Shown: positions 17,244-26,279 of the stretch, in pieces
How the letters are laid out: every line of letters starts with the position of its first letter
How positions within the stretch are numbered: position 1 is the stretch's first letter
NCBI RefSeq assembly: GCF_004216695.1
Contig: NZ_SGXC01000001.1
Coordinates: forward strand, 186,001 to 250,000
Direction: 5' to 3'
DNA: 64,000 nt
DNA from: Pigmentiphaga kullae
Lineage (GTDB): Bacteria; Pseudomonadota; Gammaproteobacteria; Burkholderiales; Burkholderiaceae_B
Notes under the pieces: generated by a model
Databases searched by the model: none
What the model saw: only the letters and a program-made list of their open reading frames with translations
Told to the model about the DNA's origin: nothing
Translations under genes and position numbers: made by a program

Positions 17244-18866
17244 TCAGGCCTGCGCGCTGGGCAGGGGCGAACTTTCCGACAGGCGGATCATCTCCACCGC
17301 CAGCGCGGCCACCAGGCGATCCCGCTGGCCTCGGGCCGACGGCTCGTTCCACAGGTCCTCGACCTCGTGCGGGTCGGCTTCCAGGTCGTAGAACTCGCAC
17401 ACCGCCGGATCGTCCGACAGCGTCAGCCGGTAGCGGCCGTCGAACAGCGTGCGCACCTTGAAGCGGCGCGGCCGTCCGAACGCGTATTGCAGCGGCTCGC
17501 TTTCGACCACGATGCCGGCACGCTCCGGCGGGGGGGCGGCTTCGCCCCGGAGCGCCGGCAGCAGGTTCGCGCCCTGGATGCCGTTGAAGGGCGCCAGGCC
17601 CGCGCGCGCCAGGATGGTCTGCGCGATGTCTATCGTGCCCGCCACGTCGTCCACCACCGCGCCGCGCCTGGGTCCGGGCAGTTGCGGGTCGTGCCAGATG
17701 AACGGGACCTGGGTCACGCTGCGATAGTGCATGACGCCCTTGAGCGCGATGCCGTGGTCGCCCATCATCTCGCCGTGGTCGGAGGTGAAGATCACCACGG
17801 TGTCCTCGCGCAGCCCCAGTTCGTCCAGCTTGGCCAGCACCCGGCCGATCGAATCGTCGACCAGGCTGATCGACCCGTAGGTCAGCGCGGTCACTTCGCG
17901 GCACTCGCGCTCGTTCAGGGCGAACGGCACGTAGGCCTCGCGCGAGGCGCCCGCGCGGGTGCGCTCATGCACGGCCCGCAGCAGCGCCGGCATGTTCTCC
18001 TGGTGAAAAGATGGCGGCAGCGGAATATCCGCGGGGTCGTACATGTCCCAGTACTTGCCGGGAGGCGTGAACGGGTGGTGCGGGTCGGGAAACGAGCACT
18101 GGATGAAGAACGGCGCGTCATCGTCCCGCCGCGCGTGCCGGGCCAGCCATTCGCAGGTCTGCTCGGCCACGTAGGTCGAGGGATACAGTTCCACCGGCAT
18201 GCGCGTGCGCCAGGCCTGCGGCGAATCGTAGCGGTCGTCGGGAATGGCGTGCTCGCGGCCGCGCAGGCTGTCCGGGTCGGGATGGCGCTCGGCCAGCCAG
18301 CGCGCGTAGTCGCCCTGCACGCGGTCGCCGTGCATGGTGCACAGGCGCACGTCGTCGAAGCCATAGAACGGCGTCTGCACGTGGAAGGACGGATCGGTCT
18401 TCCAGTAGGGCGTCCACTCGTTGTCGTACTCGCGCCCGCGCCGATGATGCCGGTGCGCATCCTTCATCGCGTCCGCAGGCGGCGTGCCGCCGTTCAGGTT
18501 TTCCCAGCCGCGGATGGGCGGATTGTTGTAGCCGAAGTTCTGCAGGTGCGACTTGCCGATCAGCGCCGTGGCGTAGCCCGCGTCGCGCAGCAGCTCGACG
18601 AAGGTGACGTCCTCGCGCGACAGCGGGATGCCGTTGTGCAGCACGCCGTGCAGCGAAGGCATGCGTCCGGTCATCAGCGTGGCCCGGTTGGACATGCAGG
18701 TGGGGCTGGCCACGTAGAACTGCGAGGCCCGCACCCCGTCGCGCGCCAGCGCGTCCAGGTGCGGCGTGCGCAGGATGGGATTGCCGTAGCAGCCCAGGTG
18801 ATCGGCCCGCTGCTGGTCGGTCATGACCAGCAGGATGTTGGGCCGCTTGGAAGCGCGCGGATCCAT
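17244..18866 (-). CDS. Sulfatase / phosphonate monoester hydrolase-like enzyme
   Basis: This is a 540-residue alkaline-phosphatase-superfamily hydrolase. The metal aspartate is in LLVMTDQQRADHLGCYG, the nucleophile loop is TCMSNRATLMTGR with the formylglycine-candidate Cys57, and the second metal site is FTSDHGEMMGDHG. The core motif reads C-M-S-N-R instead of the textbook C-x-P-S-R; the proline is serine, so maturation should be checked. No signal peptide is seen, so a cytosolic location is likely. The ATG at 18866 follows the Bug gene stop by four bases, so receptor and sulfatase are one operon. The substrate, a sulfate or phosphate ester taken up by the receptor, is inferred. Confidence 0.9.
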   Translation of the reverse strand: MDPRASKRPNILLVMTDQQRADHLGCYGNPILRTPHLDALARDGVRASQFYVASPTCMSNRATLMTGRMPSLHGVLHNGIPLSREDVTFVELLRDAGYATALIGKSHLQNFGYNNPPIRGWENLNGGTPPADAMKDAHRHHRRGREYDNEWTPYWKTDPSFHVQTPFYGFDDVRLCTMHGDRVQGDYARWLAERHPDPDSLRGREHAIPDDRYDSPQAWRTRMPVELYPSTYVAEQTCEWLARHARRDDDAPFFIQCSFPDPHHPFTPPGKYWDMYDPADIPLPPSFHQENMPALLRAVHERTRAGASREAYVPFALNERECREVTALTYGSISLVDDSIGRVLAKLDELGLREDTVVIFTSDHGEMMGDHGIALKGVMHYRSVTQVPFIWHDPQLPGPRRGAVVDDVAGTIDIAQTILARAGLAPFNGIQGANLLPALRGEAAPPPERAGIVVESEPLQYAFGRPRRFKVRTLFDGRYRLTLSDDPAVCEFYDLEADPHEVEDLWNEPSARGQRDRLVAALAVEMIRLSESSPLPSAQA

Positions 18867-18870
18867 GCGA

Positions 18871-19854
18871 TCAATCGGCCGAGATGTTGAATTCCTTGAC
18901 GATCCTGCCGTAGCTCTCGTACTCGGCCCTGGCCATGCGGGCAAGGTCCTCGGACGAGCCGCCCAGCGGCACTTCCCACTGCTGCTTGAGCTTGGCCGCG
19001 GTGTCCGGCTGGCGCAGCACGGTGTTGAACTCCTGGTTCAGCTTCTCGACCACGGCGGGCGGCGTGCCCTTGGGCGCGAACACGCCGTACCAGGCGCCGG
19101 TCGCGGTGTTGGGATAGCCCTGTTCGGCCAGCGTGGGCAGTTCGGGCATCAGGGGCGAACGCTCTTTCTCGGCCATGCCCAGCGCCACCAGGCGGCCGGC
19201 GGCGATGTGCTGCGCCACCACGCCGATGCTGGCGTAGGTGATCTTGACGTGCCCGCCCAGCACGTCGGCGATCGCGGGCGCCACGCCCTTGTAGGGCACG
19301 TGCAGCATGTCCACGCCCGCCGACTTCTTGAACAGTTCCCCGGCGATGTGCATGGGCGAGCCGCTGCCCGGGGTGGCGTAGGCCAATCCAGGCTGCTTCT
19401 TCAGTAGCGCGACCAGTTCCCTGGCGTTCTTCACGCCCAGCGACGGGTGGGCCACCATCATCATCGCGCCCTTGGACGGCGCCACGACCGGCACGAAGTC
19501 GTTCAACACGTCCAGATTGACGTTCGTGCCCTTGGACAGTACGTGGGGAGCGATCAGGAAAGTGTTGGGCGCGAACAGCAGCGTATAGCCGTCGGCCGGC
19601 GCCCGCGCGACGGCGGAGGCGCCCATCATGCCGCTGACGCCCGGGCGGTTCTCGACGATGACGGACTGGTGCAGGCGCGCGGCCAGTTTCTCGCCCAGCA
19701 TGCGTGCGCCGATGTCCGGCCCGCCGCCGGCGGGGTAGCCGACGATGATGGTGATGGGCTTGACGGGAAAATCGTTGCCTTGCGCGTGCGCGGTCAGCGC
19801 GGCAAGCGGCAGACAGCCCAGGGCCAGGGCGAATTTGCGAAGCAATGCGTACAT
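18871..19854 (-). CDS. Bug/TctC-family periplasmic solute receptor paired with sulfatase
   Basis: This is a 327-residue secreted receptor. The signal peptide ends near LTAHAQG; family landmarks are ITIIVGYPAGGGPDIGARM, VIVENRPGVSGMMG, APADGYTLLFAPNTF, LHVPYKGVAPAIADVLGGHV and TGAWYGVFAPKGTPP. It is the first gene of a two-gene operon with a sulfatase and is divergent from the AraC-type regulator. The same Bug-sulfatase pairing recurs at 48.4-50.7 kb in the island, which supports a functional link between uptake and ester hydrolysis. Confidence 0.93.
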   Translation of the reverse strand: MYALLRKFALALGCLPLAALTAHAQGNDFPVKPITIIVGYPAGGGPDIGARMLGEKLAARLHQSVIVENRPGVSGMMGASAVARAPADGYTLLFAPNTFLIAPHVLSKGTNVNLDVLNDFVPVVAPSKGAMMMVAHPSLGVKNARELVALLKKQPGLAYATPGSGSPMHIAGELFKKSAGVDMLHVPYKGVAPAIADVLGGHVKITYASIGVVAQHIAAGRLVALGMAEKERSPLMPELPTLAEQGYPNTATGAWYGVFAPKGTPPAVVEKLNQEFNTVLRQPDTAAKLKQQWEVPLGGSSEDLARMARAEYESYGRIVKEFNISAD

Positions 19855-20037
19855 GGAGGCACCTATGAGATACGGGGCGGACGACGCCGCGCGGGGCGCG
19901 GCCGGCGCCTCCGAACGCGGAGAAGGGCAGATTCTTCCCTGAAAATCCGCCCGCCTCCACCCCAATAACGCTTCATTAGGGCGCAATTCGTCCCGCCTGC
20001 CGATAAAATCGACGCTGCGCGATCGACGGAGAAGGAA

Positions 20038-20970
20038 GTGGATGTATTGAGCGAGGTCCTGTCCGGCTGCCGGGCCGACAGCGCCACGACCGGCCGCTTC
20101 ACGCTGCATGCCCCATGGTCGCTGGAATCGACGGGCCTGCAGGGCGCGATGTTCCGCATCGCCCGGGGCGCGCCCTACTGGATACAGCCCGAAGGCATGG
20201 CGCCCGTGCGGGTGCCCGCGGGCGACCTCGTCGTGCTGCCGCGCGGCGGCCGGCACACCATCTCGTCCGAGCCGGGGCTCGCGCCCGTTCCCTTCGCCGA
20301 GGTACTGGCCGCGCACGGCATGCGCGAACGCGGGGAAAAGCCGCTGGTGTTCACGCACGGCGAAGGCGGCACGCCCACCGAACTCTTCACCACCATCGTC
20401 GACTATGGCCCCGTCGGCCAGAACACCGTGCTGCGCTTCCTGCCCGGCCTGATCCATCTGCGCGAGGACGACGTGAACCTGGCCTCGTGCCTGGCGCCCA
20501 CCATGCGCCTGTTCATCGAAGAAAGCCTGAACCGCCAGCCGGGCTGGAAGCTGTCGGCCGCGCGCATGGGCGACCTGCTGATGGTGCACGTGCTGCGCGC
20601 CTACCTGCTGCGGCACCGCGACACCGAACCGAACTGGCTGCGCGGCCTGGCCGATCCCAAGATCGCCCAGGCCATCATGCTGATGCACCGTTGGCCCGAA
20701 AAGCCCTGGAGCCTGCCCTCGCTGGCCGACGAAGTCTGCATGTCGCGCTCGCGTTTCAGCGCGCGCTTCCGGGAACTGGTGGGCGTCTCGCCGATCTCGT
20801 ACCTGACGGCGCGCCGCATGGAGCGGGCCGCCGAACGGCTGCGGCTGGGGTCGGTGCGCCTGGCCGACGTGGCCGAACTGGTCGGCTACGGCTCGGAAAA
20901 GATATTCGCCCGCGCCTTCCGCCGCTGGGCGGGCGTGCCGCCCGGCGAATACGGGCGGCGCGCAGGCTAG
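20038..20970 (+). CDS. AraC-family regulator with cupin sensor
   Basis: This is a 310-residue regulator. The N-terminal half is a cupin-type sensor (VPAGDLVVLPRGGRHTI) of the AraC_binding_2/cupin_6 kind. The C-terminal 100 residues carry two helix-turn-helix units (PSLADEVCMSRSRFSARFRE and LADVAELVGYGSEKIFARAF). A GTG start at 20038 is preceded by GGAGAAGGA. It is divergent from the Bug-sulfatase operon across 183 bases and is the likely regulator of that operon. Its TAG stop interlocks with the stop of the convergent universal stress gene (CTAG). Confidence 0.92.
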   Translation: MDVLSEVLSGCRADSATTGRFTLHAPWSLESTGLQGAMFRIARGAPYWIQPEGMAPVRVPAGDLVVLPRGGRHTISSEPGLAPVPFAEVLAAHGMRERGEKPLVFTHGEGGTPTELFTTIVDYGPVGQNTVLRFLPGLIHLREDDVNLASCLAPTMRLFIEESLNRQPGWKLSAARMGDLLMVHVLRAYLLRHRDTEPNWLRGLADPKIAQAIMLMHRWPEKPWSLPSLADEVCMSRSRFSARFRELVGVSPISYLTARRMERAAERLRLGSVRLADVAELVGYGSEKIFARAFRRWAGVPPGEYGRRAG

Positions 20971-21824
20971 GGCTGCCGCTGGCGCACGATCAGCACGTCG
21001 CAGGGCGTGTGCTGGATCAGTTGTTCGGCCACGCTGCCGATGGCCGTGCGCAGGATGCCCGTGCGGCCGTGGGTGCCCACCACCAGCAGCTCGGTGGGAT
21101 GGCGCGCCACATAGTCGGGCAGCACGTCCTCGGGCAGGCCGTGCTCGATCTTCCATTCGATGTCGGGCCGGTTCAACAGCGCCGCGTTGCGCTTCATGAA
21201 CTCGGCCACCTCGTTGTCGGCCCTCGCCCTTGCCTGTTCCACCACCGCCGCCTCGGCATGGGCCTGGTGGGTGAAGAAGGCATGGAACAACAGCGGGCGC
21301 GCATCCGGAAACAAGGTCAGCGCCGCCTGCAGGGCCTGGCGCGACCCTTCCGAAAAATCGACGGCGGCAACGAAGTCGCGATAGTCATGATGGGGGCGTT
21401 CGCGCACGACCAGGATGGGCTGCACGGCCTCGCGCGCCAGCTTCTCGACCGTGGTGCCCAGCAGCAGGCGGCCCAGGGTCTCGTCGCGGGCCACGCCGGT
21501 GACGATGAGATCGCAATGGCGCGCCTCGGCCGTCTTGCGGATGACCTCGACCGCGTGCCCCGGTTCCAGCACCAGCTCGGCCTGGACATCGGCGCTGCCC
21601 AGACCGGCCCGGAAGCGCCGTTCGGCGGCATTGCGGTCGACCACCTGGCTGCGCCGGGCGGTCAGCACGTCGCCCAGCGATGTCTCGTTCACGCACACGG
21701 CGACCAGCTTGGCGCCATGCTCGCGCGCCAGTTGTACGGCCCGGTCCTGGGCGCGGTCGCAGCGGGCGCTCAGATCGGTGGCAAGCAGGATGCAGCGGAG
21801 CTTTTCGGTAGAGGGTCCTTCCAT
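20967..21824 (-). CDS. Tandem universal stress protein (two UspA domains)
   Basis: This is a 285-residue cytosolic protein made of two UspA domains, roughly residues 8-142 and 148-283. The first contains LLATDLSARCDRA and a degenerate nucleotide loop (GVARDETLGRLLLGTT). The second has AAVDFSEGS and the canonical ATP-binding pattern GTHGRTGILRTAIGSVAE. Tandem Usp proteins of this kind respond to starvation, redox or membrane stress in other proteobacteria. It is a single gene, convergent with the AraC regulator and sharing a four-base CTAG stop overlap. Confidence 0.93.
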   Translation of the reverse strand: MEGPSTEKLRCILLATDLSARCDRAQDRAVQLAREHGAKLVAVCVNETSLGDVLTARRSQVVDRNAAERRFRAGLGSADVQAELVLEPGHAVEVIRKTAEARHCDLIVTGVARDETLGRLLLGTTVEKLAREAVQPILVVRERPHHDYRDFVAAVDFSEGSRQALQAALTLFPDARPLLFHAFFTHQAHAEAAVVEQARARADNEVAEFMKRNAALLNRPDIEWKIEHGLPEDVLPDYVARHPTELLVVGTHGRTGILRTAIGSVAEQLIQHTPCDVLIVRQRQP

Positions 21825-21969
21825 GCTGATCTCCCTGGTGTGGCGGACGCGGCGGCGCGCGTGAGGCGGCCCGCTGGGCGGGCGAGGATCCGGAGGCGGG
21901 ACGGGAAGGCCGCGGATCGCACGGCGCCCCCGTCGGACCTACGATACCAACGGAAGGCGGCCCTGCCAA

Positions 21970-22899
21970 TCACGACGATGCGCGGGGCGCCTCGCGCTCG
22001 AGCGTGGCGCAGGCCTCGATGTAGTCCGCCAGGCTCCGGGCGGCCGCCGACAACGGCCGCCGGTCGTCATGGGCCAGCCACAATCCCATCGTCATGGGCG
22101 GCCCGCCGGGCGACAGCTCGGCCAGGAGGCCCGATTCGATGTCCTGCCGGACCGTCCTGGCCAGCACGCACCAGATGCCCACGCCCGCCGCCGTCAGCTC
22201 CCGCACCATGCCCGACTCGGTGGCGCGCGAGGCCACCGGCGTGCCGGCGATGCCGGCGGCGCGCAGCATGTCGGCCATATGGACCGAGAAACCCGAGCGA
22301 TGCGCGGCCCGCACGAACTTGTGCCGGGCCAGCTCGCGCGGCGGTACCGCGACGCGGCCCGCCAAAGGATGGGAGGGCGCGGCCACCAGGGCGAAGCGCT
22401 CGACGCCTATGGTCCGGCCGGCCACGCCCTCCGGCGGCCACCGGCTCAGGAAGCACCCCAGGTCGGCGCTGCCGTCGCGCAGTTGCGCCAGGACTTCGTC
22501 CAGCGTACCGGCCACCATGGCCAGTTCGTATTCGGGATGCTCGCGGGCGAATCCGGCCAGCGCGGGCGGCAGCACCGAGTTGGCCACCGGTCGCTGGCAG
22601 GCGAGGACGATGCGCCGCTCCCCGGCCGGGCGGTCGCCGCCGAGATCCTCGGACAGCCGCGCCGCGTCGTCCAGCACCGCGCGGGCATGCGCCAGCACGC
22701 GCTCGCCCGCCTCGGTCAGCGTGGCGCGCCGGCCGCGCTGGCGCAGGAACAGGGCCGCCCCCGCCCGGCGCTCCAGGGCCTGGATGTGCTGGCTGACCGA
22801 CGGCTGGGCGATGTCCAGGCGCTGGGCCGCGCCGGCGAAGCTGCCGGTCTCGGCCACCGCCACCAGCACTTCGAGTCCGCGCGGGGACAGGCTGATCAT
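21970..22899 (-). CDS. LysR-type transcriptional regulator
   Basis: This is a 309-residue regulator: winged helix at the N-terminus (LEVLVAVAETGSFAGAAQRL, AQPSVSQHIQALERRAGAAL) and a LysR substrate-binding domain beginning near RIVLACQRPVANSVLPP. It is divergent from the Bug/racemase-like/Bug/SDR operon. A near-perfect LysR box lies in the shared 131-base gap, so it probably controls that operon and itself. Confidence 0.92.
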   Translation of the reverse strand: MISLSPRGLEVLVAVAETGSFAGAAQRLDIAQPSVSQHIQALERRAGAALFLRQRGRRATLTEAGERVLAHARAVLDDAARLSEDLGGDRPAGERRIVLACQRPVANSVLPPALAGFAREHPEYELAMVAGTLDEVLAQLRDGSADLGCFLSRWPPEGVAGRTIGVERFALVAAPSHPLAGRVAVPPRELARHKFVRAAHRSGFSVHMADMLRAAGIAGTPVASRATESGMVRELTAAGVGIWCVLARTVRQDIESGLLAELSPGGPPMTMGLWLAHDDRRPLSAAARSLADYIEACATLEREAPRASS

Positions 22900-22920
22900 G
22901 CATCCTCCAATAGGCTATTA

Positions 22921-22937
22921 CCTATATTCCATATAGG
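22921..22937. promoter_or_regulatory. LysR-type operator (T-N11-A inverted repeat)
   Basis: CCTATA-TTCCA-TATAGG is a perfect 6-5-6 inverted repeat that contains the T-N11-A motif recognised by LysR-type regulators. It lies 22 bases upstream of the LysR start at 22899 and 93 bases before the divergent Bug gene, the expected place for a recognition-binding site. Assignment to this LysR protein is inferred from position. Confidence 0.65.
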
Positions 22938-23030
22938 GTACCGGCCCGTTGCCCCAGGCCGCCCCGGACGATGATACTGCCTGGCTTCCAGGACGCCGCC
23001 CATGGCGTCCCATGACGACAGGAGACACCC

Positions 23031-24008
23031 ATGAAACGTTTGCTGGCTCCCGCGCTGGCCCTCGCGGCGCTGCTGGCCTGCGGGGCGCCCCACGCCCAGC
23101 CCCGCCCCGACTTTCCGTCCAAGGGCGTGCACGTCATCAACCCCTTCCCGCCCGGATCGCCCGTCGAGTACGTCGGCCGCCTCGTCGCGCAGAACCTGGA
23201 ACAGGCCTGGGGCAAATACGTCGTCGTCGAAAGCCGCTCCGGCGCCGGCGGCACCGTGGGCGCCAACTACGTGGCCAAGGCGGCGCCCGACGGCCACACG
23301 CTGCTGGTCACCACGGCCTCGCCCATCTCATTCGCGGCCGCGCTGTACGAGAAGCTGCCCTACGACCCGGTCAAGGATCTCGCGCCGGTCTGGGGCATCG
23401 TCACGCCCGGCCAGGTCGTGGTGGTCAACAGCCAGCTTCCCATCCGCACGCTGGCCGAACTCGTGGCCTACGCCAAGGCCAACCCCGGCAAGCTGTCGTA
23501 CGCCTCGTCGGGCATAGGCACCGTCCAGCATTTCGGCGGCGAGTTGTTCCAGGCCCGTACCGGCACCAAGATGGTCCACGTCCCCTACCGGGGCGGCGCC
23601 CCCGCCGCCACCGACCTGGCCGGCGGGCACGTGCAGGTCATGTTCGACTCGCTCACCAATCAGCTGCGCAACATCGAGGCCGGCAAGGTCCGGCCGCTGG
23701 CCATCCTGCGATCGCGGCGCGACAGCAAGCTGCCCGACGTGCCCACCGCCGCCGAGGCCGGCGTACCGGGCGTGGAGGTCGTCAACTGGATCAGCCTGTT
23801 CGCGCCGGCCGGCACGCCCGCCGACGTGCTGCGCACGCTGCGCCAGACGACGAAGTCCGTCATGGCCACGCCCGACAACGTCGCCAGGCTGACCGAGACC
23901 TTCGGCGAAGCCCAGGTCCTGGACGGCGAACAGCTCGCGCAGATGATCCCGACCGAAGCCCGCACCTACATCGAACTGGTCGAGCGCGCCGGCATCCCCA
24001 AGCAATGA
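23031..24008 (+). CDS. Bug/TctC-family periplasmic solute receptor
   Basis: This is a 325-residue secreted receptor with a signal peptide ending near CGAPHAQPRP. Family landmarks are VHVINPFPPGSPVEYVGRL, VVVESRSGAGGTVGANY, AAPDGHTLLVTT, YDPVKDL, VHVPYRGGAPAATDLAGGHV and FAPAGTPADVL. It is preceded by AGGAGA and is the first gene of a rightward operon. A mandelate-racemase-like enzyme gene begins 35 bases downstream. The nearby acid-sugar-type enzyme suggests a hydroxylated carboxylate ligand (inference). Confidence 0.93.
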   Translation: MKRLLAPALALAALLACGAPHAQPRPDFPSKGVHVINPFPPGSPVEYVGRLVAQNLEQAWGKYVVVESRSGAGGTVGANYVAKAAPDGHTLLVTTASPISFAAALYEKLPYDPVKDLAPVWGIVTPGQVVVVNSQLPIRTLAELVAYAKANPGKLSYASSGIGTVQHFGGELFQARTGTKMVHVPYRGGAPAATDLAGGHVQVMFDSLTNQLRNIEAGKVRPLAILRSRRDSKLPDVPTAAEAGVPGVEVVNWISLFAPAGTPADVLRTLRQTTKSVMATPDNVARLTETFGEAQVLDGEQLAQMIPTEARTYIELVERAGIPKQ

Positions 24009-24043
24009 TCGCGGCCCCGGCCGCCCCCACGCAGGAACCCCGC

Positions 24044-25156
24044 ATGAAAATCGTCCGCGTCGAAACCATCCTGCTGACCATCGCGCTCAATCGCGACTAT
24101 GGCGGCAGCGTCTACAGCGTGCCGCGCAAGAACGCCATCGTTACCCGCATCCATACCGACGAGGGCCTGGTCGGCCATTGCGTGAACGGCGAAGGCAATT
24201 TCGACGTCCATCGCCAGGCGCGCGAGATCGTCGACCGGGAACTGGCCCCCCTGCTGATCGGCCAGGACCCCACCGCCATCGAAACCCTGTGGTCGCGCAT
24301 GTGGACGTCCACCCATCGCGGCGGCCGCGACAAGTGGGCTGCCGTGCGCGCCGTGGCCTGCGTGGACAGCGCGCTGTGGGACCTGCTGGGCAAGCGCGCC
24401 GGGCTGCCCCTGTACCAATTGTGGGGCGGCGCGCGCCACACGCTGCCCATCGTCGCCATCGGCGGCCAGTACCGCGACGGCTACGCGCCGCAAGACTACG
24501 GCGCCGAGATGGAGGAATACCGCGCCCTGGGGCTGGCCGGCTGCAAATTCAAGGTGGGCGGCCGCGAGGTCGAAGAAGACCTGGCACGCACGCGGGCAGC
24601 GCGGCGCGCCGGTGGCGACGATTTCTTGCTGTTCGCCGATGCCAACCGCGCCTGGAGCCGCACCCAGGCTCTGGCCTTCTGCCGGCAGGCGGCGGACCTG
24701 GACCTGCGCTGGTTCGAGGAACCCTGCCATTGGGACGACGACCGGCGCGACCTCGCCCTGCTGCGCGCGCAGACGGGCATGCCCATCGCCGCCGGCCAGT
24801 CGGAGATCACCACCCAGGACTGCCGCGACCTGATGCTGGACGCCGCCATCGACGTCTGCAACCTGGACGCGAGCTGGGGCGGCGGCCCCACCGCCTGGCT
24901 GCGCGTGGCCCGCATGGCGGCCTGCTTCGGCGTGCAGATGGGCCACCACGGCGAACCCATGGTGGGCTCGCACCTGCTGGCCGCGGTGGAGAACGGCACC
25001 TACGTCGAGACGCACCATCCCGACCGCGACCCGATCTTCCACCAGATGCTGATCGGGCGCGGTGCGATCGAGAACGGCCATTACGCCCTGCCGCAGGGGC
25101 CGGGCTGGGGCGTGGAGTTCGATCCGGAGTTCATCGAGCGGTATCGGACGGATTGA
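24044..25156 (+). CDS. Mandelate racemase/muconate lactonizing enzyme family protein
   Basis: This is a 370-residue cytosolic enolase-superfamily enzyme that abstracts an alpha proton from a carboxylate. The lysine motif is CKFKVGG (K-x-K). Metal ligands are DANRAW, EEPCHW and AAGQSEIT, and the general-base histidine is in MGHHGEPMVGSH, placing it in the mandelate-racemase subgroup (sugar-acid dehydratases and racemases). The ATG at 24044 has AGGAA upstream; an alternative ATG at 24005 overlaps the Bug stop and would add 13 unlikely residues (MIAAPAAPTQEPR). The neighbours are two Bug receptors and an SDR dehydrogenase. A precise substrate is not assignable. Confidence 0.92.
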   Translation: MKIVRVETILLTIALNRDYGGSVYSVPRKNAIVTRIHTDEGLVGHCVNGEGNFDVHRQAREIVDRELAPLLIGQDPTAIETLWSRMWTSTHRGGRDKWAAVRAVACVDSALWDLLGKRAGLPLYQLWGGARHTLPIVAIGGQYRDGYAPQDYGAEMEEYRALGLAGCKFKVGGREVEEDLARTRAARRAGGDDFLLFADANRAWSRTQALAFCRQAADLDLRWFEEPCHWDDDRRDLALLRAQTGMPIAAGQSEITTQDCRDLMLDAAIDVCNLDASWGGGPTAWLRVARMAACFGVQMGHHGEPMVGSHLLAAVENGTYVETHHPDRDPIFHQMLIGRGAIENGHYALPQGPGWGVEFDPEFIERYRTD

Positions 25157-25167
25157 CTCGGCCCAAC

Positions 25168-25204
25168 GTGAAATCCGGGAACCGCTTCCGTTCCTGAATT
25201 TCAC
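25168..25204. repeat. Long inverted repeat before second Bug gene (hairpin, attenuator or operator)
   Basis: The arms GTGAAATCCGGGAAC (25168-25182) and GTTCCTGAATTTCAC (25190-25204) pair at 13 of 15 positions around a 7-base loop. It lies between the racemase-like gene and the second Bug gene. There is no T-run after it, so it is not a classical terminator. An RNA hairpin that stabilises or separates segments of the operon message, or an operator, is equally possible. Confidence 0.55.
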
Positions 25205-25264
25205 GCCGGCGGCGGCGCCGCTTCCTATGATGCCCTGATCAGAACAGCACATAGGAGGGACATC

Positions 25265-26269
25265 ATGAGCCACACCTCGACCAGCCGGCGCCGCATGCTG
25301 GGCCTGCTGGGCGCCACCGCCGCGTCCGGCGCGCTGCCCGGCATCCCCGCCCTGGCATCCGAAACAGGCGCCCAGGACTTCCCCACTCGCGCCCTGCGCC
25401 TCGTCGTTCCCTTCACGCCGGGCGGCGGCACGGACGTCGTCGGACGCTCCCTGGCCGCCGCCATGTCCGAGGCGCTGGGGCAATCCATCGTGGTCGACAA
25501 CCGGCCGGGGGGCGGCACCGTCATCGGCTCGAACATCGTCGCCAAGGCGAAGCCCGACGGCTATACGCTGCTGCTGACGACCACTGCCTTGGCCATCAAC
25601 GACACGCTGGTCAAGGACCTGCCCTACGACACCGACCGCGACTTCAGCGACATCGGCCTGATCTGCGTCGGGCCGAACGTGCTGGTCACGCATCCGAAGA
25701 GCCGCTTCAAGACGCTGGACGCGGTCATCCGCTACGCCAAGGCCAATCCGGGCAAGTTGACCTATGGTTCCTCGGGCAACGGCTCGGCCGTCCACCTGGC
25801 CGCGGAACTGTTCAAGATGAAGGCCGGCGTCGACCTGACCCACATCCCCTATAAGGGCGCGGCGCAGGCCTACACCGACCTGGTCGGCGGCCGCCTGGAC
25901 TTCGTTTTCGCCACCGCGGGCGGCGTCGCGAAATACGTCGAGGAAGGCACGCTGCAAGCCGTCGCGCTGACCTCGCGCGAACGCACGCCGGCCTATCCCG
26001 GCATTCCCACCATCGCCGAACTGGTGCCCGGCTACTCGGCCGAGGTCTGGTACGCGATCCTGGCTCCGGCGGGCACGCCGCCCGACATCGTCGCCGCGCT
26101 GAACGGCGCCTTGAACAAGGCCGCCAACGATCCCGGCTACAAGTCGCGGGTCTCGGCCGACGGCATGAAGGTGGCGGCCGGCACGCCGCAGGAGATGCGC
26201 GCCTTCCGCCAGTCCGAGCAGGCGCGCTGGCGCCAGGTCATCCACGACGGCAAGATCACCACCACTTGA
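25265..26269 (+). CDS. Bug/TctC-family periplasmic solute receptor with Tat-like leader
   Basis: This is a 334-residue receptor. Its leader reads MSHTSTSRRRMLGLLGATAA with an R-R-R-M-L-G-L twin-arginine-like motif and a hydrophobic stretch ending near PALAS. The family body is standard: LRLVVPFTPGGGTDVVGRS, IVVDNRPGGGTVIGSNI, KPDGYTLLLTTTALA, YDTDRDF, THIPYKGAAQAYTDLVGGRL and EVWYAILAPAGTPPD. It is the second Bug gene of the same operon, and the SDR gene follows 10 bases later. Export by Tat is suggested by the leader only. Confidence 0.92.
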   Translation: MSHTSTSRRRMLGLLGATAASGALPGIPALASETGAQDFPTRALRLVVPFTPGGGTDVVGRSLAAAMSEALGQSIVVDNRPGGGTVIGSNIVAKAKPDGYTLLLTTTALAINDTLVKDLPYDTDRDFSDIGLICVGPNVLVTHPKSRFKTLDAVIRYAKANPGKLTYGSSGNGSAVHLAAELFKMKAGVDLTHIPYKGAAQAYTDLVGGRLDFVFATAGGVAKYVEEGTLQAVALTSRERTPAYPGIPTIAELVPGYSAEVWYAILAPAGTPPDIVAALNGALNKAANDPGYKSRVSADGMKVAAGTPQEMRAFRQSEQARWRQVIHDGKITTT

Positions 26270-26279
26270 AGGACTGAAC

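Noticed and set aside
20115-22796. 893-residue plus-strand open frame
   Set aside because: It overlaps the AraC gene in another frame and the universal stress and LysR genes on the other strand; composition is Arg/Pro/Ala-rich with no domain. Such long frames are normal opposite GC-rich genes.
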